From NCBI GenBank assembly GCA_023411395.1, contig JAEYOV010000076.1:1-64000 (forward strand): a stretch of DNA of 64,000 nucleotides. Reading direction: 5' to 3'. The notes under the pieces are model-generated. The model ran no database searches. It worked only from the letters and a program-made list of their open reading frames with translations, and had not been told where the DNA came from. Of this stretch, positions 50,848 through 58,546 are shown piece by piece. This DNA is from Bacillota bacterium (GTDB lineage Bacteria; Bacillota; Clostridia; Christensenellales; Aristaeellaceae). Position 1 is the stretch's first letter. Each line of letters starts with the position of its first letter. A program made the translations under genes and the position numbers.

Positions 50848-50953
50848 TCTTTTTTCAGCTCCTTCCTTGAAGCATCTGAACTGTTTCATTATAGCATTTT
50901 CCAAGAAGCTTCACAAGGACAGGCTTGCCGTTTGCCTGTAAACATTTTCCGCA

Positions 50954-52222
50954 TCAACCCTGCACGGGGGTAACCGTGTCTTCCGGGTTTACGGGCAGCA
51001 CGATGCGCACCTGCATGACCCGGCGCTTCCATACGCGGGTAGCCTGCACCTTGATGCCCGAAATTTCAAAGCCTTCCCCCACTTTGGGGATCTGGCCCAT
51101 CTCCTCGGCCACCCATCCGCCTACGGTATCGGCTTCATATTCTTTTCTGATATGGATCAGCTCCAGTATCTCCTTGAGGTCGGCGCCGCCGTCCACCAGC
51201 AGGCTCCCGTCCTCCTGGCGCTGCACGGCTTCCATCACATCATCGTGCTCGTCATAGATTTCCCCCACCAGTTCCTCCAGAACATCCTCCAGCGTCACAA
51301 TGCCTTCCGTGCCGCCAAACTCATCCAGGACCACAGCCATGTGGTTCTTGCTGCCCTGCAGAAGCTGCAAAAGCTTTGTTATTTTCAGTGTGGCCGGCGC
51401 ATACAAGGCGGGCTTCATCATATCGGTCATGCTGGTCTTGCCTTCATGGGTTCCCAAATAGAAATCCTTCTCATGCAGGATGCCCACAATATCATCCATC
51501 GTCTCCCTGTACACCGGCAGCCTGGAATAGCCATGCTCCAGAAAGGTGTTCGCGGCCTCCTCCACGGTGCTTTCCGCGGACAAGCCTATCACATCCACCC
51601 GGGGCGTCAATATATCCCTGGCATCCAAATCGGTAAACTCAATGGCCGAGCGGATCAGTTCCCCCTCATGCTCGTCCATGTCGCCTTCACTTTGTGCCTC
51701 ATCCACCATGGTGATCAGTTCATCCTCGATCAGCGTCGGTTCTTCCCTTGGCTTTGCCACCTTGCCCACCAGCAGCCGCCACAGGCTATAAAGCCAGTAA
51801 AGCGGCTTAAGAACCGTCATCAACGCCTTCAAAAGAGGCGCAAAGCGCATGAGCGTCTTTTCCGGCGCATCCTTGGCAAGCGCTTTGGGTATGGCCTCGC
51901 TGAACAGAAAAATGACAGCCGTAAGCCCGGCCATGGATAATGCCAGCACGGCTGCTTCTGAAGTGTTCATTAAAAGAATAACGCTGAAAGATATGGCCAA
52001 AATGGTAGCCAGGCGCCCACCCAGCAGGATGACGGGGTGAAGCCGCTCCTGCTGCTCCACCAGGGCGTAGGCCTTCTCCGCCTGCATATTGCCGCCAAAG
52101 GCCAGCCCCTTCAAGCGGGTACGGTTCAACTCGTCAAGCGCCGTCTGGGCAGCGGAAAAAAACGCAGACAGCACAGTGCACAGCGCAATGGCCGCCACCA
52201 GCGGGAAAGCGTTCAGGTTCAT
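50954..52222 (-). CDS. CNNM/HlyC-CorC family membrane protein with CBS pair
   Basis: The 422-residue protein has an N-terminal DUF21/CNNM domain with three to four helices (LVAAIALCTVLSAFFSAAQTALDELN, then ATILAISFSVILLM and VLALSMAGLTAVIFLFSEAIPKALA). A CBS pair follows from about 205 to 325 (ILTPRVDVIGLSAESTVEEA, RLPVYRETMDDIVGILHEKDF, MAVVLDEFGGTEGIVTLEDVLEELVGEI) and a C-terminal CorC_HlyC domain (about 340-420). Family members act in Mg2+ or Co2+ efflux or in regulating magnesium transporters. Despite the name, haemolysis is not a demonstrated role for most of them. RBS AAAGGAAC. Confidence 0.9.
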   Translation of the reverse strand: MNLNAFPLVAAIALCTVLSAFFSAAQTALDELNRTRLKGLAFGGNMQAEKAYALVEQQERLHPVILLGGRLATILAISFSVILLMNTSEAAVLALSMAGLTAVIFLFSEAIPKALAKDAPEKTLMRFAPLLKALMTVLKPLYWLYSLWRLLVGKVAKPREEPTLIEDELITMVDEAQSEGDMDEHEGELIRSAIEFTDLDARDILTPRVDVIGLSAESTVEEAANTFLEHGYSRLPVYRETMDDIVGILHEKDFYLGTHEGKTSMTDMMKPALYAPATLKITKLLQLLQGSKNHMAVVLDEFGGTEGIVTLEDVLEELVGEIYDEHDDVMEAVQRQEDGSLLVDGGADLKEILELIHIRKEYEADTVGGWVAEEMGQIPKVGEGFEISGIKVQATRVWKRRVMQVRIVLPVNPEDTVTPVQG

Positions 52223-52480
52223 GGATTTTGTTCCTTTCTGTGTATGCCACCGGACCTTGTTTTCAGGCTTTTTGCAAGCAAAGAGCGCACAGGCAAAACA
52301 GCTCCCGCGTTTTGCGCCGGTGCGCCCAAAGACATGGGTTTGTCCCCTGTGTCAGGCTGTATGGAACTGGGAGGTTCGTCCAAGATGTACACCTCTATAC
52401 CAGAATGATATGGATTATAGCACATACTTGCGGTAAATGCAAACTCTCCGCCGGCTGCTTAAGCAAGACTGCGGGGGCGT
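52223..52480. other. Gene-free region between divergent genes
   Basis: No convincing reading frame, RNA or repeat was found in this stretch. The short minus-strand frame here has no ribosome site. The oadB promoter lies just beyond it. Confidence 0.5.
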
Positions 52481-52509
52481 TTGACAGTATATGCTACATA
52501 TGTTATAAT
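52481..52509 (+). promoter_or_regulatory. Perfect-consensus sigma-A promoter for oadB
   Basis: TTGACA (52481-52486), 17-base spacer, TATAAT (52504-52509); oadB starts 45 bases later. Both hexamers are perfect. Confidence 0.85.
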
Positions 52510-52553
52510 AGCGCAGTTTTTGGCGTTGCCGCCACAAAAGGGAGGGCCGTACC

Positions 52554-53756
52554 ATGGGTGATCTAATGCGGGAACTGTTCTCCGGCGTCCTCTTTCTGTT
52601 CACGGAGGTGGGCTGGAAGACGCTGGTTATGTTCCTCATATCCGGCATTCTGATTTATCTGGCCATCAAAAAGGATTATGAACCCGCCCTTTTGTTGCCC
52701 ATTGGGTTTGGCGCCATCCTGGCCAACCTGCCCCCGGTGCTGGAAGGTGTGGCGGCGGCCTTGGGAACGGAGTCGGCGCCCGGTTTTTTGACGGTGCTGT
52801 TCAATGCCGGCATCGCCAATGAGCTGTTTCCCATCCTCATCTTCATCGCCGTAGGCGCCATGATCGATTTTTCGCCCCTGATGAAGGACCCCGCGATGAT
52901 CTTCTTTGGCGCGGCGGCACAGTTCGGTATCTTCGCCACGTTCCTCCTTTCCCTGGTGCTGATCCCCATCATTCTGCCGGCTACCGCCGGGAATGAAAGC
53001 CTGATTTTGAAGCTGGCCTCCGCCATCGGCATCATCGGCGCTGCGGACGGCCCCACCACGCTGTACGTGGCCAACCACTTCCAGCTAAAAGATTACATGG
53101 CCCCCATTTCCGTGGCGGCCTACAGCTATATGTCCCTGGTACCCGTGATCCAGCCCCCGGTGATCAGGGCGCTGACCACCAAAAAAGAGCGCATGATCCG
53201 CATGGAGTACCGGGAAGCACGTGCACCTCGGCTAGCGCTGATCCTCTTCCCCATTGTGGTCACCGTCGTGGCCGGCATCATCGTGCCCATGAGCGCCCCC
53301 CTGGTAGGTTCCCTGATGTTCGGCAACCTGCTTCGGGAATGCGGCGTACTGGAGCGGCTGAGCAAGACCGCTCAAAACGAGCTGGCGAACCTGGTCACCA
53401 TCCTGTTGGGCCTGACCATCGGCTCCACCATGGTTGCCCAAAACTTTTTGCGGCTGGATACGCTTCTGATTATGGCGCTGGGCCTTTTCGCCTTCATTTT
53501 TGATACGGCCGGCGGCGTGCTGTTTGCCAAGTTCATCAACCTGTTCCGCAAGAACAAGATCAACCCCATGGTGGGCGCGGCAGGCATCTCCGCCTTTCCC
53601 ATGAGCGCCCGTGTCATTCAAAAAATGGCCAAGGAAGACGATCCCTACAACTTTATTCTCATGCAGGCCATCAGCGCCAACGTGGCCGGCCAGTTGGGCT
53701 CCATCGTGGCCGGCGGCATGGTGATCACGCTGGTTACCATGCTTCTTGCCCGCTGA
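52554..53756 (+). CDS. oadB: Na+-translocating carboxylic acid decarboxylase beta subunit
   Basis: The 400-residue protein has about nine to ten membrane helices and the OadB/GcdB/MmdB hallmarks: YLAIKKDYEPALLLPIGFGAIL near 38, ANELFPILIFIAVGAMIDFSP near 90, GIIGAADGPTTLYVANH near 162 with the ion-binding Asp, and PMVGAAGISAFPMSARV near 340. It uses decarboxylation of biotin-bound carboxyl groups to pump Na+ out. The small gamma-like subunit follows after 33 bases. The biotin carrier and carboxyltransferase subunits are absent from the window, so they must be encoded elsewhere. GGGAGGG is a good ribosome site. Confidence 0.95.
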   Translation: MGDLMRELFSGVLFLFTEVGWKTLVMFLISGILIYLAIKKDYEPALLLPIGFGAILANLPPVLEGVAAALGTESAPGFLTVLFNAGIANELFPILIFIAVGAMIDFSPLMKDPAMIFFGAAAQFGIFATFLLSLVLIPIILPATAGNESLILKLASAIGIIGAADGPTTLYVANHFQLKDYMAPISVAAYSYMSLVPVIQPPVIRALTTKKERMIRMEYREARAPRLALILFPIVVTVVAGIIVPMSAPLVGSLMFGNLLRECGVLERLSKTAQNELANLVTILLGLTIGSTMVAQNFLRLDTLLIMALGLFAFIFDTAGGVLFAKFINLFRKNKINPMVGAAGISAFPMSARVIQKMAKEDDPYNFILMQAISANVAGQLGSIVAGGMVITLVTMLLAR

Positions 53757-53789
53757 TGATAGCCCCGGACAGAAAGAAGGCTGATAATC

Positions 53790-54008
53790 ATGTTCAAATG
53801 GCTTTTTGCTTCCGCCATGGCACAAACCGTCGTGGCTGTCCCGGAAACCGCCGCCCCTGCGGTGAAAGCTGCAGCTCCCGCTTTTTCCGATACGCTGATG
53901 GGCAAGGGGCTCGTCACCACCGGATTGGGCCTGGCAGGCGTATTCCTGGTGCTGTGCCTGTTCTACCTAGTCATTAAGCTGATGCAAAGGATAAAGGAAA
54001 AAGAGTGA
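53790..54008 (+). CDS. OadG-like gamma/small subunit of a Na+ pump decarboxylase
   Basis: The 72-residue product has one membrane helix near the C-terminus (LVTTGLGLAGVFLVLCLFYLVIKLMQRI) with a charged tail KEKE, which fits the OadG_gamma pattern G-x-G-x-V-F-x-x-L-x-x-L-x-x-x-I. The N-terminal part (MFKWLFASAMAQTVVAVPET, AAPAVKAAAPA) is Ala/Pro-rich and resembles a linker. OadG binds and assembles the alpha and beta subunits. Position directly after oadB supports the call more than the sequence does. Downstream, GGCAGC/GCTGCC at 54021-54039 may be a weak terminator. Confidence 0.75.
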   Translation: MFKWLFASAMAQTVVAVPETAAPAVKAAAPAFSDTLMGKGLVTTGLGLAGVFLVLCLFYLVIKLMQRIKEKE

Positions 54009-54269
54009 CCTTAAAAGGCGGGCAGCCAATGAAGCTGCCTTCCAATTCATGCTTATTCGCCTCCCGCTTCATCACAGATGGGGCGGGCATCTTTTGGATA
54101 AAAGCCTTTATACATGGCTTTAAGCCCGTGCGTCAGCCTTTTGTATGTATCAGACGTCCACAAAGACAAACTGCACTTTTACCCTTTACAATGCGTTTGA
54201 TTTGGCGTATAAATAAAGTGTGGGCGCATGCCGCGGCCTTTTTACGCATAGCATACGGAGGAAACAGCA

Positions 54270-54743
54270 TTGTACCAGACAAGTGATTTGGAAGAGAACC
54301 GTCAACAGCTCAAGCGCCGTCTTCTTGCCCTTTTGCTCCCCATGGTGCTCCTGATCGCGGGTATCGTCGTTTCGCTGCTGCCTGATATCCGCCTGCAGTG
54401 GCTGACCATTCTGCTGACCATACTGGGCGGCGCCGCGGTCATCTTCTGCTACGGAATATTCATTCATCCGGTATTGAGTTATGGCCGCCATTTGAAGAAC
54501 GTTCTGGAAGGGCGCAGGAGGGAGACCACAGGCCGCCTGAGTGAATTTTCAAGCCAGTCCTGCTTCCGGGAAGGCGTGGAATACTATCCCATGGTCATCA
54601 ACACCGGCGACAAGGGCGACGAAGCCGACGACAGGTTATTTTATTACGACGTGCACAAGGGAATGCCGCCTTATAAGCCGGGCGACATGATCACCGTCGT
54701 TTCCCATGACAAGGCGGTGGCGGATATCCGCCGGGCGGAGTAA
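54270..54743 (+). CDS. Two-helix membrane protein of unknown function
   Basis: TTG 54270 has GGAGG eight bases upstream. The 157-residue product begins with a charged cytoplasmic stretch (DLEENRQQLKRRL), then two hydrophobic helices (LLALLLPMVLLIAGIVVSLL and WLTILLTILGGAAVIFCYGI), and a soluble C-terminal part of about 90 residues (FREGVEYYPMVINTGDKGDEADDRLFYYDVHKG, read in parts). MVINTGDKGDEADDRLFYYD and GDMITVVSHDKAVADIRRAE look like an OB-like or SH3-like beta domain. It does not match a family I can name. The downstream gene begins 30 bases later, so they may be co-transcribed. Confidence 0.65.
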   Translation: MYQTSDLEENRQQLKRRLLALLLPMVLLIAGIVVSLLPDIRLQWLTILLTILGGAAVIFCYGIFIHPVLSYGRHLKNVLEGRRRETTGRLSEFSSQSCFREGVEYYPMVINTGDKGDEADDRLFYYDVHKGMPPYKPGDMITVVSHDKAVADIRRAE

Positions 54744-54773
54744 GCTGGGCAATAGGAGCCCCGCGGTGCCGCC

Positions 54774-55187
54774 ATGTATGCCAAAAAGGAGTCTTTCTCC
54801 GTGCACGATGAACAAACTGTGCTGGTCTGCGTGACCGGTCAAAAAACATGTGACAGGCTCATTAAAACGGGCGTCCAGCTTGCCGAAGAATTCCAGTCCC
54901 CGCTTTTGGTGGTGCATGTGGCCCCGGCGGGCGCGCCCTTGCTGGGGAACTCCACCCAAAGCGAAGCTTTGAATTACCTCTATGCCCTTTCCAGCGAGGC
55001 CGGCGCGGAGATGGCCGTACTCCGGGCGCCGGACACGGTAGAGAGGCTGATCCAGTATGCCCAGGAGCAGCATGTAAAGCACATTGTTCTTGGCGCAGGC
55101 CGGCCAGACGGTCCCGACCGCCGGGATGTGGCCGGGCTATTGCGCATGCGCCTGCCCCACGTGCAGGTACATGTGGTTTTTCTGTAG
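54774..55187 (+). CDS. Universal-stress-protein-like domain (KdpD type)
   Basis: The 137-residue protein has the alpha/beta order of the USP domain of KdpD: VLVCVTGQKTCDRLIKTGVQLAEEFQSPLLVVHVAPAG near the N-terminus, EALNYLYALSSEAGAEMAVLRA in the middle and HIVLGAGRPDGPDRR toward the end. KdpD proteins have V-C-x-x-x-x-x-x-x-x-x-L-I-R-x-x-x-R-x-A at the same place, with the ATP-binding G-x-x-x-x-R later on. It has no kinase domain and is a free-standing form. Start ATG lacks a strong ribosome site (AGGAG is 12 bases away), so expression may depend on the upstream gene. A terminator follows at 55208-55245. Confidence 0.75.
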   Translation: MYAKKESFSVHDEQTVLVCVTGQKTCDRLIKTGVQLAEEFQSPLLVVHVAPAGAPLLGNSTQSEALNYLYALSSEAGAEMAVLRAPDTVERLIQYAQEQHVKHIVLGAGRPDGPDRRDVAGLLRMRLPHVQVHVVFL

Positions 55188-55207
55188 TCTCCCCAGCTTT
55201 TATAGTA

Positions 55208-55245
55208 AACGCCAGCATGGACACTCGTCTATGCTGGCGTTCTTT
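55208..55245 (+). terminator. Rho-independent terminator
   Basis: AACGCCAGCAT (55208-55218) and ATGCTGGCGTT (55231-55241) form a perfect 11-bp stem followed by CTTT. It is about 20 bases after the USP-like gene. Confidence 0.8.
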
Positions 55246-55321
55246 ATGATCCTGCCGCCCTGGCATCCTTGCGCCTGTACCACGATGTATCCTCAACACG
55301 ATGAGATAAAATAATATTGTT

Positions 55322-55354
55322 CTATTGACAATAGTGTGTGGCATACATTATAAT
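55322..55354 (+). promoter_or_regulatory. padR promoter with operator-like dyad
   Basis: TTGACA (55325-55330) and TATAAT (55349-55354) have an 18-base spacer. The perfect dyad CTATTG-A-CAATAG (55322-55334) covers the -35, as expected for autoregulation by the PadR protein. Confidence 0.75.
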
Positions 55355-55372
55355 GCTTCCGAGGTGATGTCT

Positions 55373-55714
55373 TTGGAAGATACTACGCTCCTGAGCAACA
55401 TTTTAATGGAAATGCGCCGCGGCACGCTGACGCTGGCGGTGCTCAGCCAACTGAAAAGCCCCTGTTACGGCTATTCGCTTTTGCAGCGGCTGGAGGAAAA
55501 GCACACGGCCATCGAGCCCGGCACGCTCTACCCGCTGCTTAGAAGGCTGGAATCGCAGGGGCTGCTTGAAAGCCGCTGGGACACTGCCGAAAGCCGGCCG
55601 CGTAAGTATTACCTGCTCAGCGGCCAGGGCAAGGCGCTGTATGAAACGCTGAAGGTGGAGTGGCTGCGCTTGTGTGCAGAAATGGGGAACTTGCTGAAGG
55701 AGGATCAAACATGA
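55373..55714 (+). CDS. PadR-family transcriptional regulator
   Basis: TTG 55373 is favoured because GAGGTGAT ends four bases before it; an ATG at 55367 overlaps that site. The 113-residue protein is a short PadR winged helix: RRGTLTLAVLSQLKSPCYGYSLLQRLEE near 15, IEPGTLYPLLRRLESQGLLES near 48 and RKYYLLSGQGKALYETL near 75. These small PadR proteins (PadR-s1) commonly precede a HAAS/DUF1700-type membrane protein, exactly as here. Its stop overlaps the next start (ATGA). Operator candidate at 55322-55334. Confidence 0.92.
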   Translation: MEDTTLLSNILMEMRRGTLTLAVLSQLKSPCYGYSLLQRLEEKHTAIEPGTLYPLLRRLESQGLLESRWDTAESRPRKYYLLSGQGKALYETLKVEWLRLCAEMGNLLKEDQT

Positions 55715-56706
55715 CTTCTTTGATTGACCGCTATGTGTATGATGTGACAAGGCGGCTGCCGGAAAAAAGCCGTCCCGATGTGGAAAAGGAACTGAGGGCC
55801 AACATTGCCGACATGCTGCCGGAGAACACCTCCCAGGAGGATATGAACCGCGTGCTCACCTCCCTGGGGGATCCCGCGAAACTGGCGGAGCAGTACCGTG
55901 CAAAGCCAAGGTACTTGATCTCCCCCGTCCTCTTTGATGACTATGTGACCGTTTTGAAGCTGGTCATCCCCGTCCTGGCCGTAGTAATGGTAGTGCTGCG
56001 GCTGTTTGGCACGCTGACGGCAGCGCCCGTGGAGGGCACCTACGGCCAGATGTTCGCTGCCATCATAGCAGGCGTATTGGGAAGCCTGTTCACAGCAATC
56101 ACCAATGGCTTTCTGTGGGTGACGCTGAGTTTTGCCCTCGTGGAGTATTTCAATGGCACAAAAGAGAAAAAAGCCTGGGCGCCAAAGGACCTGCCGGATA
56201 TCCCTCCCCAAAATGCCATGAAAATCTCCCGGGTGGAAACAATAATCAGCATGGTTTTTTCCGCTGTATTCCTTGTGGTTATGACACAATACCAGCATCT
56301 GATCGGATGGCATGAATACGGTCTGAGCGGAATCAGCACGCCCTTGTTCTCAAGCCTGGCGGTATCCCGCTACGTTCCCTATCTGGTGGCGCTTACTATC
56401 TGTTCCTGGGCTGTTGCAGCAGTCAAACTCTATTATGGCCGCTGGAACGCCCTCACGGCGCTGCTCCATGGACTGAACGGCATCGCCTGGACAGTGGCCA
56501 CCGTACTCTTTTTGCGCGGCGCCGGTACCTTCAACCCCGGGTTTATCGCCCGGACGGCTGAAGCGCTGCATCTTGACCTGACGGTCATGAATGAACACTG
56601 GCAGCGGGGCATCCTGGTGCTGAGCATCATTGCGATCATAGGCACCGCCTTCGATATCCTCACCGGCATCTTCAAGGCGCGCAAGGGCAGAATCCTTCCG
56701 GTCTGA
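55711..56706 (+). CDS. HAAS-domain multi-span membrane protein paired with PadR
   Basis: ATG 55711 has AAGGAGG seven bases upstream. Residues 1-75 form the short helical domain often found after PadR regulators: IDRYVYDVTRRLPEKSRPDVEKEL, ANIADMLPENTS and VLTSLGDPAKLAEQYRAKPRYL, the D-P-x-x-L-A-x-x-Y signature of HAAS/DUF1700. Then six to seven hydrophobic helices make up the rest of the 331 residues. PadR-HAAS pairs in Firmicutes are thought to sense envelope stress; the partner signal is unknown. It is translationally coupled to padR. Confidence 0.8.
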   Translation: MTSLIDRYVYDVTRRLPEKSRPDVEKELRANIADMLPENTSQEDMNRVLTSLGDPAKLAEQYRAKPRYLISPVLFDDYVTVLKLVIPVLAVVMVVLRLFGTLTAAPVEGTYGQMFAAIIAGVLGSLFTAITNGFLWVTLSFALVEYFNGTKEKKAWAPKDLPDIPPQNAMKISRVETIISMVFSAVFLVVMTQYQHLIGWHEYGLSGISTPLFSSLAVSRYVPYLVALTICSWAVAAVKLYYGRWNALTALLHGLNGIAWTVATVLFLRGAGTFNPGFIARTAEALHLDLTVMNEHWQRGILVLSIIAIIGTAFDILTGIFKARKGRILPV

Positions 56707-56723
56707 GCAAGCGGCGTACAGCT

Positions 56724-57212
56724 TTACCACCGGCAGCCTTGAGCCAGCAGATTCACCATTTCCTCCAGCCCCCGCTGATCCTGTTCATCAAAACGGGAGA
56801 AGCGGGGGCTGTCGATATCCAACACGCCTACAATGGCGCCGTTTACCCGGATGGGTACCACGATTTCCGAATTGGAGGCGCTGTCGCAGGCAATATGGCC
56901 GGGGAACCGATGCACATCCTCCACCAACTGCGTCGCGTTCCTTGCTACCGCCGTACCGCATACGCCCTTCCCTATGGGGATGCGGATGCAGGCGGGCTTC
57001 CCCTGGAACGGCCCCAGCAAAAGATCGCCGTCCGTTATCAAATAGAAGCCCACCCAGTTGATATCTGCAAGTGCGCCGTTCAGCAGCGCCGCCATGTTGC
57101 AAAGGTGCGGCAAAGGATGGGTCTCTCCCTCCATCAGCGCCGCAAGCTGCTGTTTCAAAAGATCGTACATTTCCATCTTGCGGGCAGGGTAATTATCTTT
57201 CACTTCAATCAT
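56724..57212 (-). CDS. msrC: Free methionine-(R)-sulfoxide reductase (GAF domain)
   Basis: ATG 57212 with AAGGAG eight bases upstream starts a 162-residue single-GAF protein. The fRMsr landmarks are INWVGFYLITDGDLLLGPFQ near 52, KPACIRIPIGKGVCGTAVAR near 74 and HIACDSASNSEIVVPI near 110. The three Cys residues (in KPAC, GVCG and IACD) are in the positions of the catalytic and resolving Cys of E. coli MsrC/YebR. It reduces free Met-R-SO using thioredoxin. It converges with the PadR operon with 17 bases between stops. Confidence 0.93.
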   Translation of the reverse strand: MIEVKDNYPARKMEMYDLLKQQLAALMEGETHPLPHLCNMAALLNGALADINWVGFYLITDGDLLLGPFQGKPACIRIPIGKGVCGTAVARNATQLVEDVHRFPGHIACDSASNSEIVVPIRVNGAIVGVLDIDSPRFSRFDEQDQRGLEEMVNLLAQGCRW

Positions 57213-57375
57213 GATACGTGCTCCTTGCGCAGTATTCCCAGATGGTCTATTGTACCACAAAGCTTGTGTGCAGTCATAGGCCTTTGCTTGCAAAGATGCG
57301 GGCGGGCATTTATACTATATATCAGCATGCAGCGAGACAGTGCCCAAACGCCAAAGAAAAGCAGAGGTATAAGCC

Positions 57376-58448
57376 ATGAAAGAAAAGCTGTCCCTGGGCC
57401 AATCCTTCCCCACCCTGGGCGCACGGATCATTTACGCCTATCTGGCGTCGTACCCAGATTTTGTCCCTTCGTTTTTGATCCGGAACCCCGGCGCCAGCTT
57501 CATTCGTTCTTCCATGATATGGTCGGCACCTGCTATCAAAATCCGGAGCTGATCGGTGTTGTATCCGAGCCGGACCGGTGTTTTGAGGAGCGCTGGCATC
57601 TGAACAACCGTGACCCGGAATTGACCGAGGCCATGGCAAAAATCGAAAAGAAGTTTTTCGATTGGATAAGTACACTGCATAAGCTGGGCATGCTGGGTGA
57701 AGTAAAGGATGATGGCCTTTTTGTGGCCAAATCCGCCTGGAAGCTTACGTCCAAACTGCTGGACAAGCTGGCCCTGTTTGGGCTGGAAAGCGAGAGTACA
57801 CCGGATGGCACTGTCCTCCGCTGCAAGGCATATTCTTCCATCTTTCCGGCCTGGAAAAAGCGCAGCGGCACCGCTCCCGTTAAGGACGGGCAGATTGCAT
57901 TCTATACCCGTTTTTTGTATGGCACCATCCCCGGCGAGCCCTACCATGCCACCCAGATGTTCGGCAAGCTCTATGATGATCCAACGTGGCTCGGTGGACT
58001 GGAAGCCTTCTTTGAAAAACTGGGGTATACGTGCACCAACGATGAAAGAGGCCTCCAAGTCCGCTGGGTCAAGGAATATCCCGGCAAGGAGCGCGGCTAT
58101 CTGCACATTTCTTACCGCTGGCGCGACAGGCTGCAAATGTGCTATGAGTTCCGTGTGCCTTCCTTCCGCCTGCTGCTTGGTCACTACGATGAAATGGAAT
58201 ACGCCCTGAAGGAGCTTTGCTTTACCCGCACGAAGGTTTGTGACAATTGCGGCTACTGCACCCAAACAGATAAAAGCGGCCGGCGCAAAAAATTGGCGCT
58301 GCCGCTGAAATACCCGGACGGCGTCATGCTCAAATGCCCGCTGTGGCCCTGGTTCACCTGGAACGAACTGGACGGGGAGACCATTGCCAAGATGGAAAAA
58401 TTGTTTCTTTTCGCGGAGGAAAAGCTGTATGGACGGCAAAGCCGGTGA
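57376..58448 (+). CDS. Unknown conserved protein, interrupted by a frameshift near its 5' end
   Basis: ATG 57376 (GAGGT upstream) opens MKEKLSLGQSFPTLGARIIY and AYLASYPDFVPSF in one frame, then meets a stop about 50 codons later. The neighbouring frame continues FDPEPRRQLHSFFHDMVGTC and runs 320 codons to 58448. The join falls in a T5 run at 57472-57476: one extra T would restore a single chain reading DFVPSFFDPEPRRQ. The protein would have about 357 residues. Its C-terminal part has the Cys cluster VCDNCGYCTQTDKSGR near 295, probably a metal site, and conserved aromatics (MLKCPLWPWFTWNEL). I do not recognise the family. The shift could be an assembly error, a pseudogene or phase variation. 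Confidence 0.7.
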
Positions 58449-58546
58449 AAGAGCGGCCCCTGTATGGCAAACGTCCCTTTCAGCCGGCGCAACAAAAAGC
58501 GGCAAGGTCAATCCCTGCCGCTTTTGAATGCCGGTTCCCTTTGGGG

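Noticed and set aside
52223..52480. Possible structured RNA upstream of the CNNM gene
   Set aside because: Short complementary stretches exist, but no arrangement resembles a known riboswitch, SRP RNA or 6S RNA.
56739..57375. Upstream part of the 569-codon plus-strand frame
   Set aside because: It runs antisense through the fRMsr gene; only the part after the T run at 57472 belongs to the frameshifted gene.
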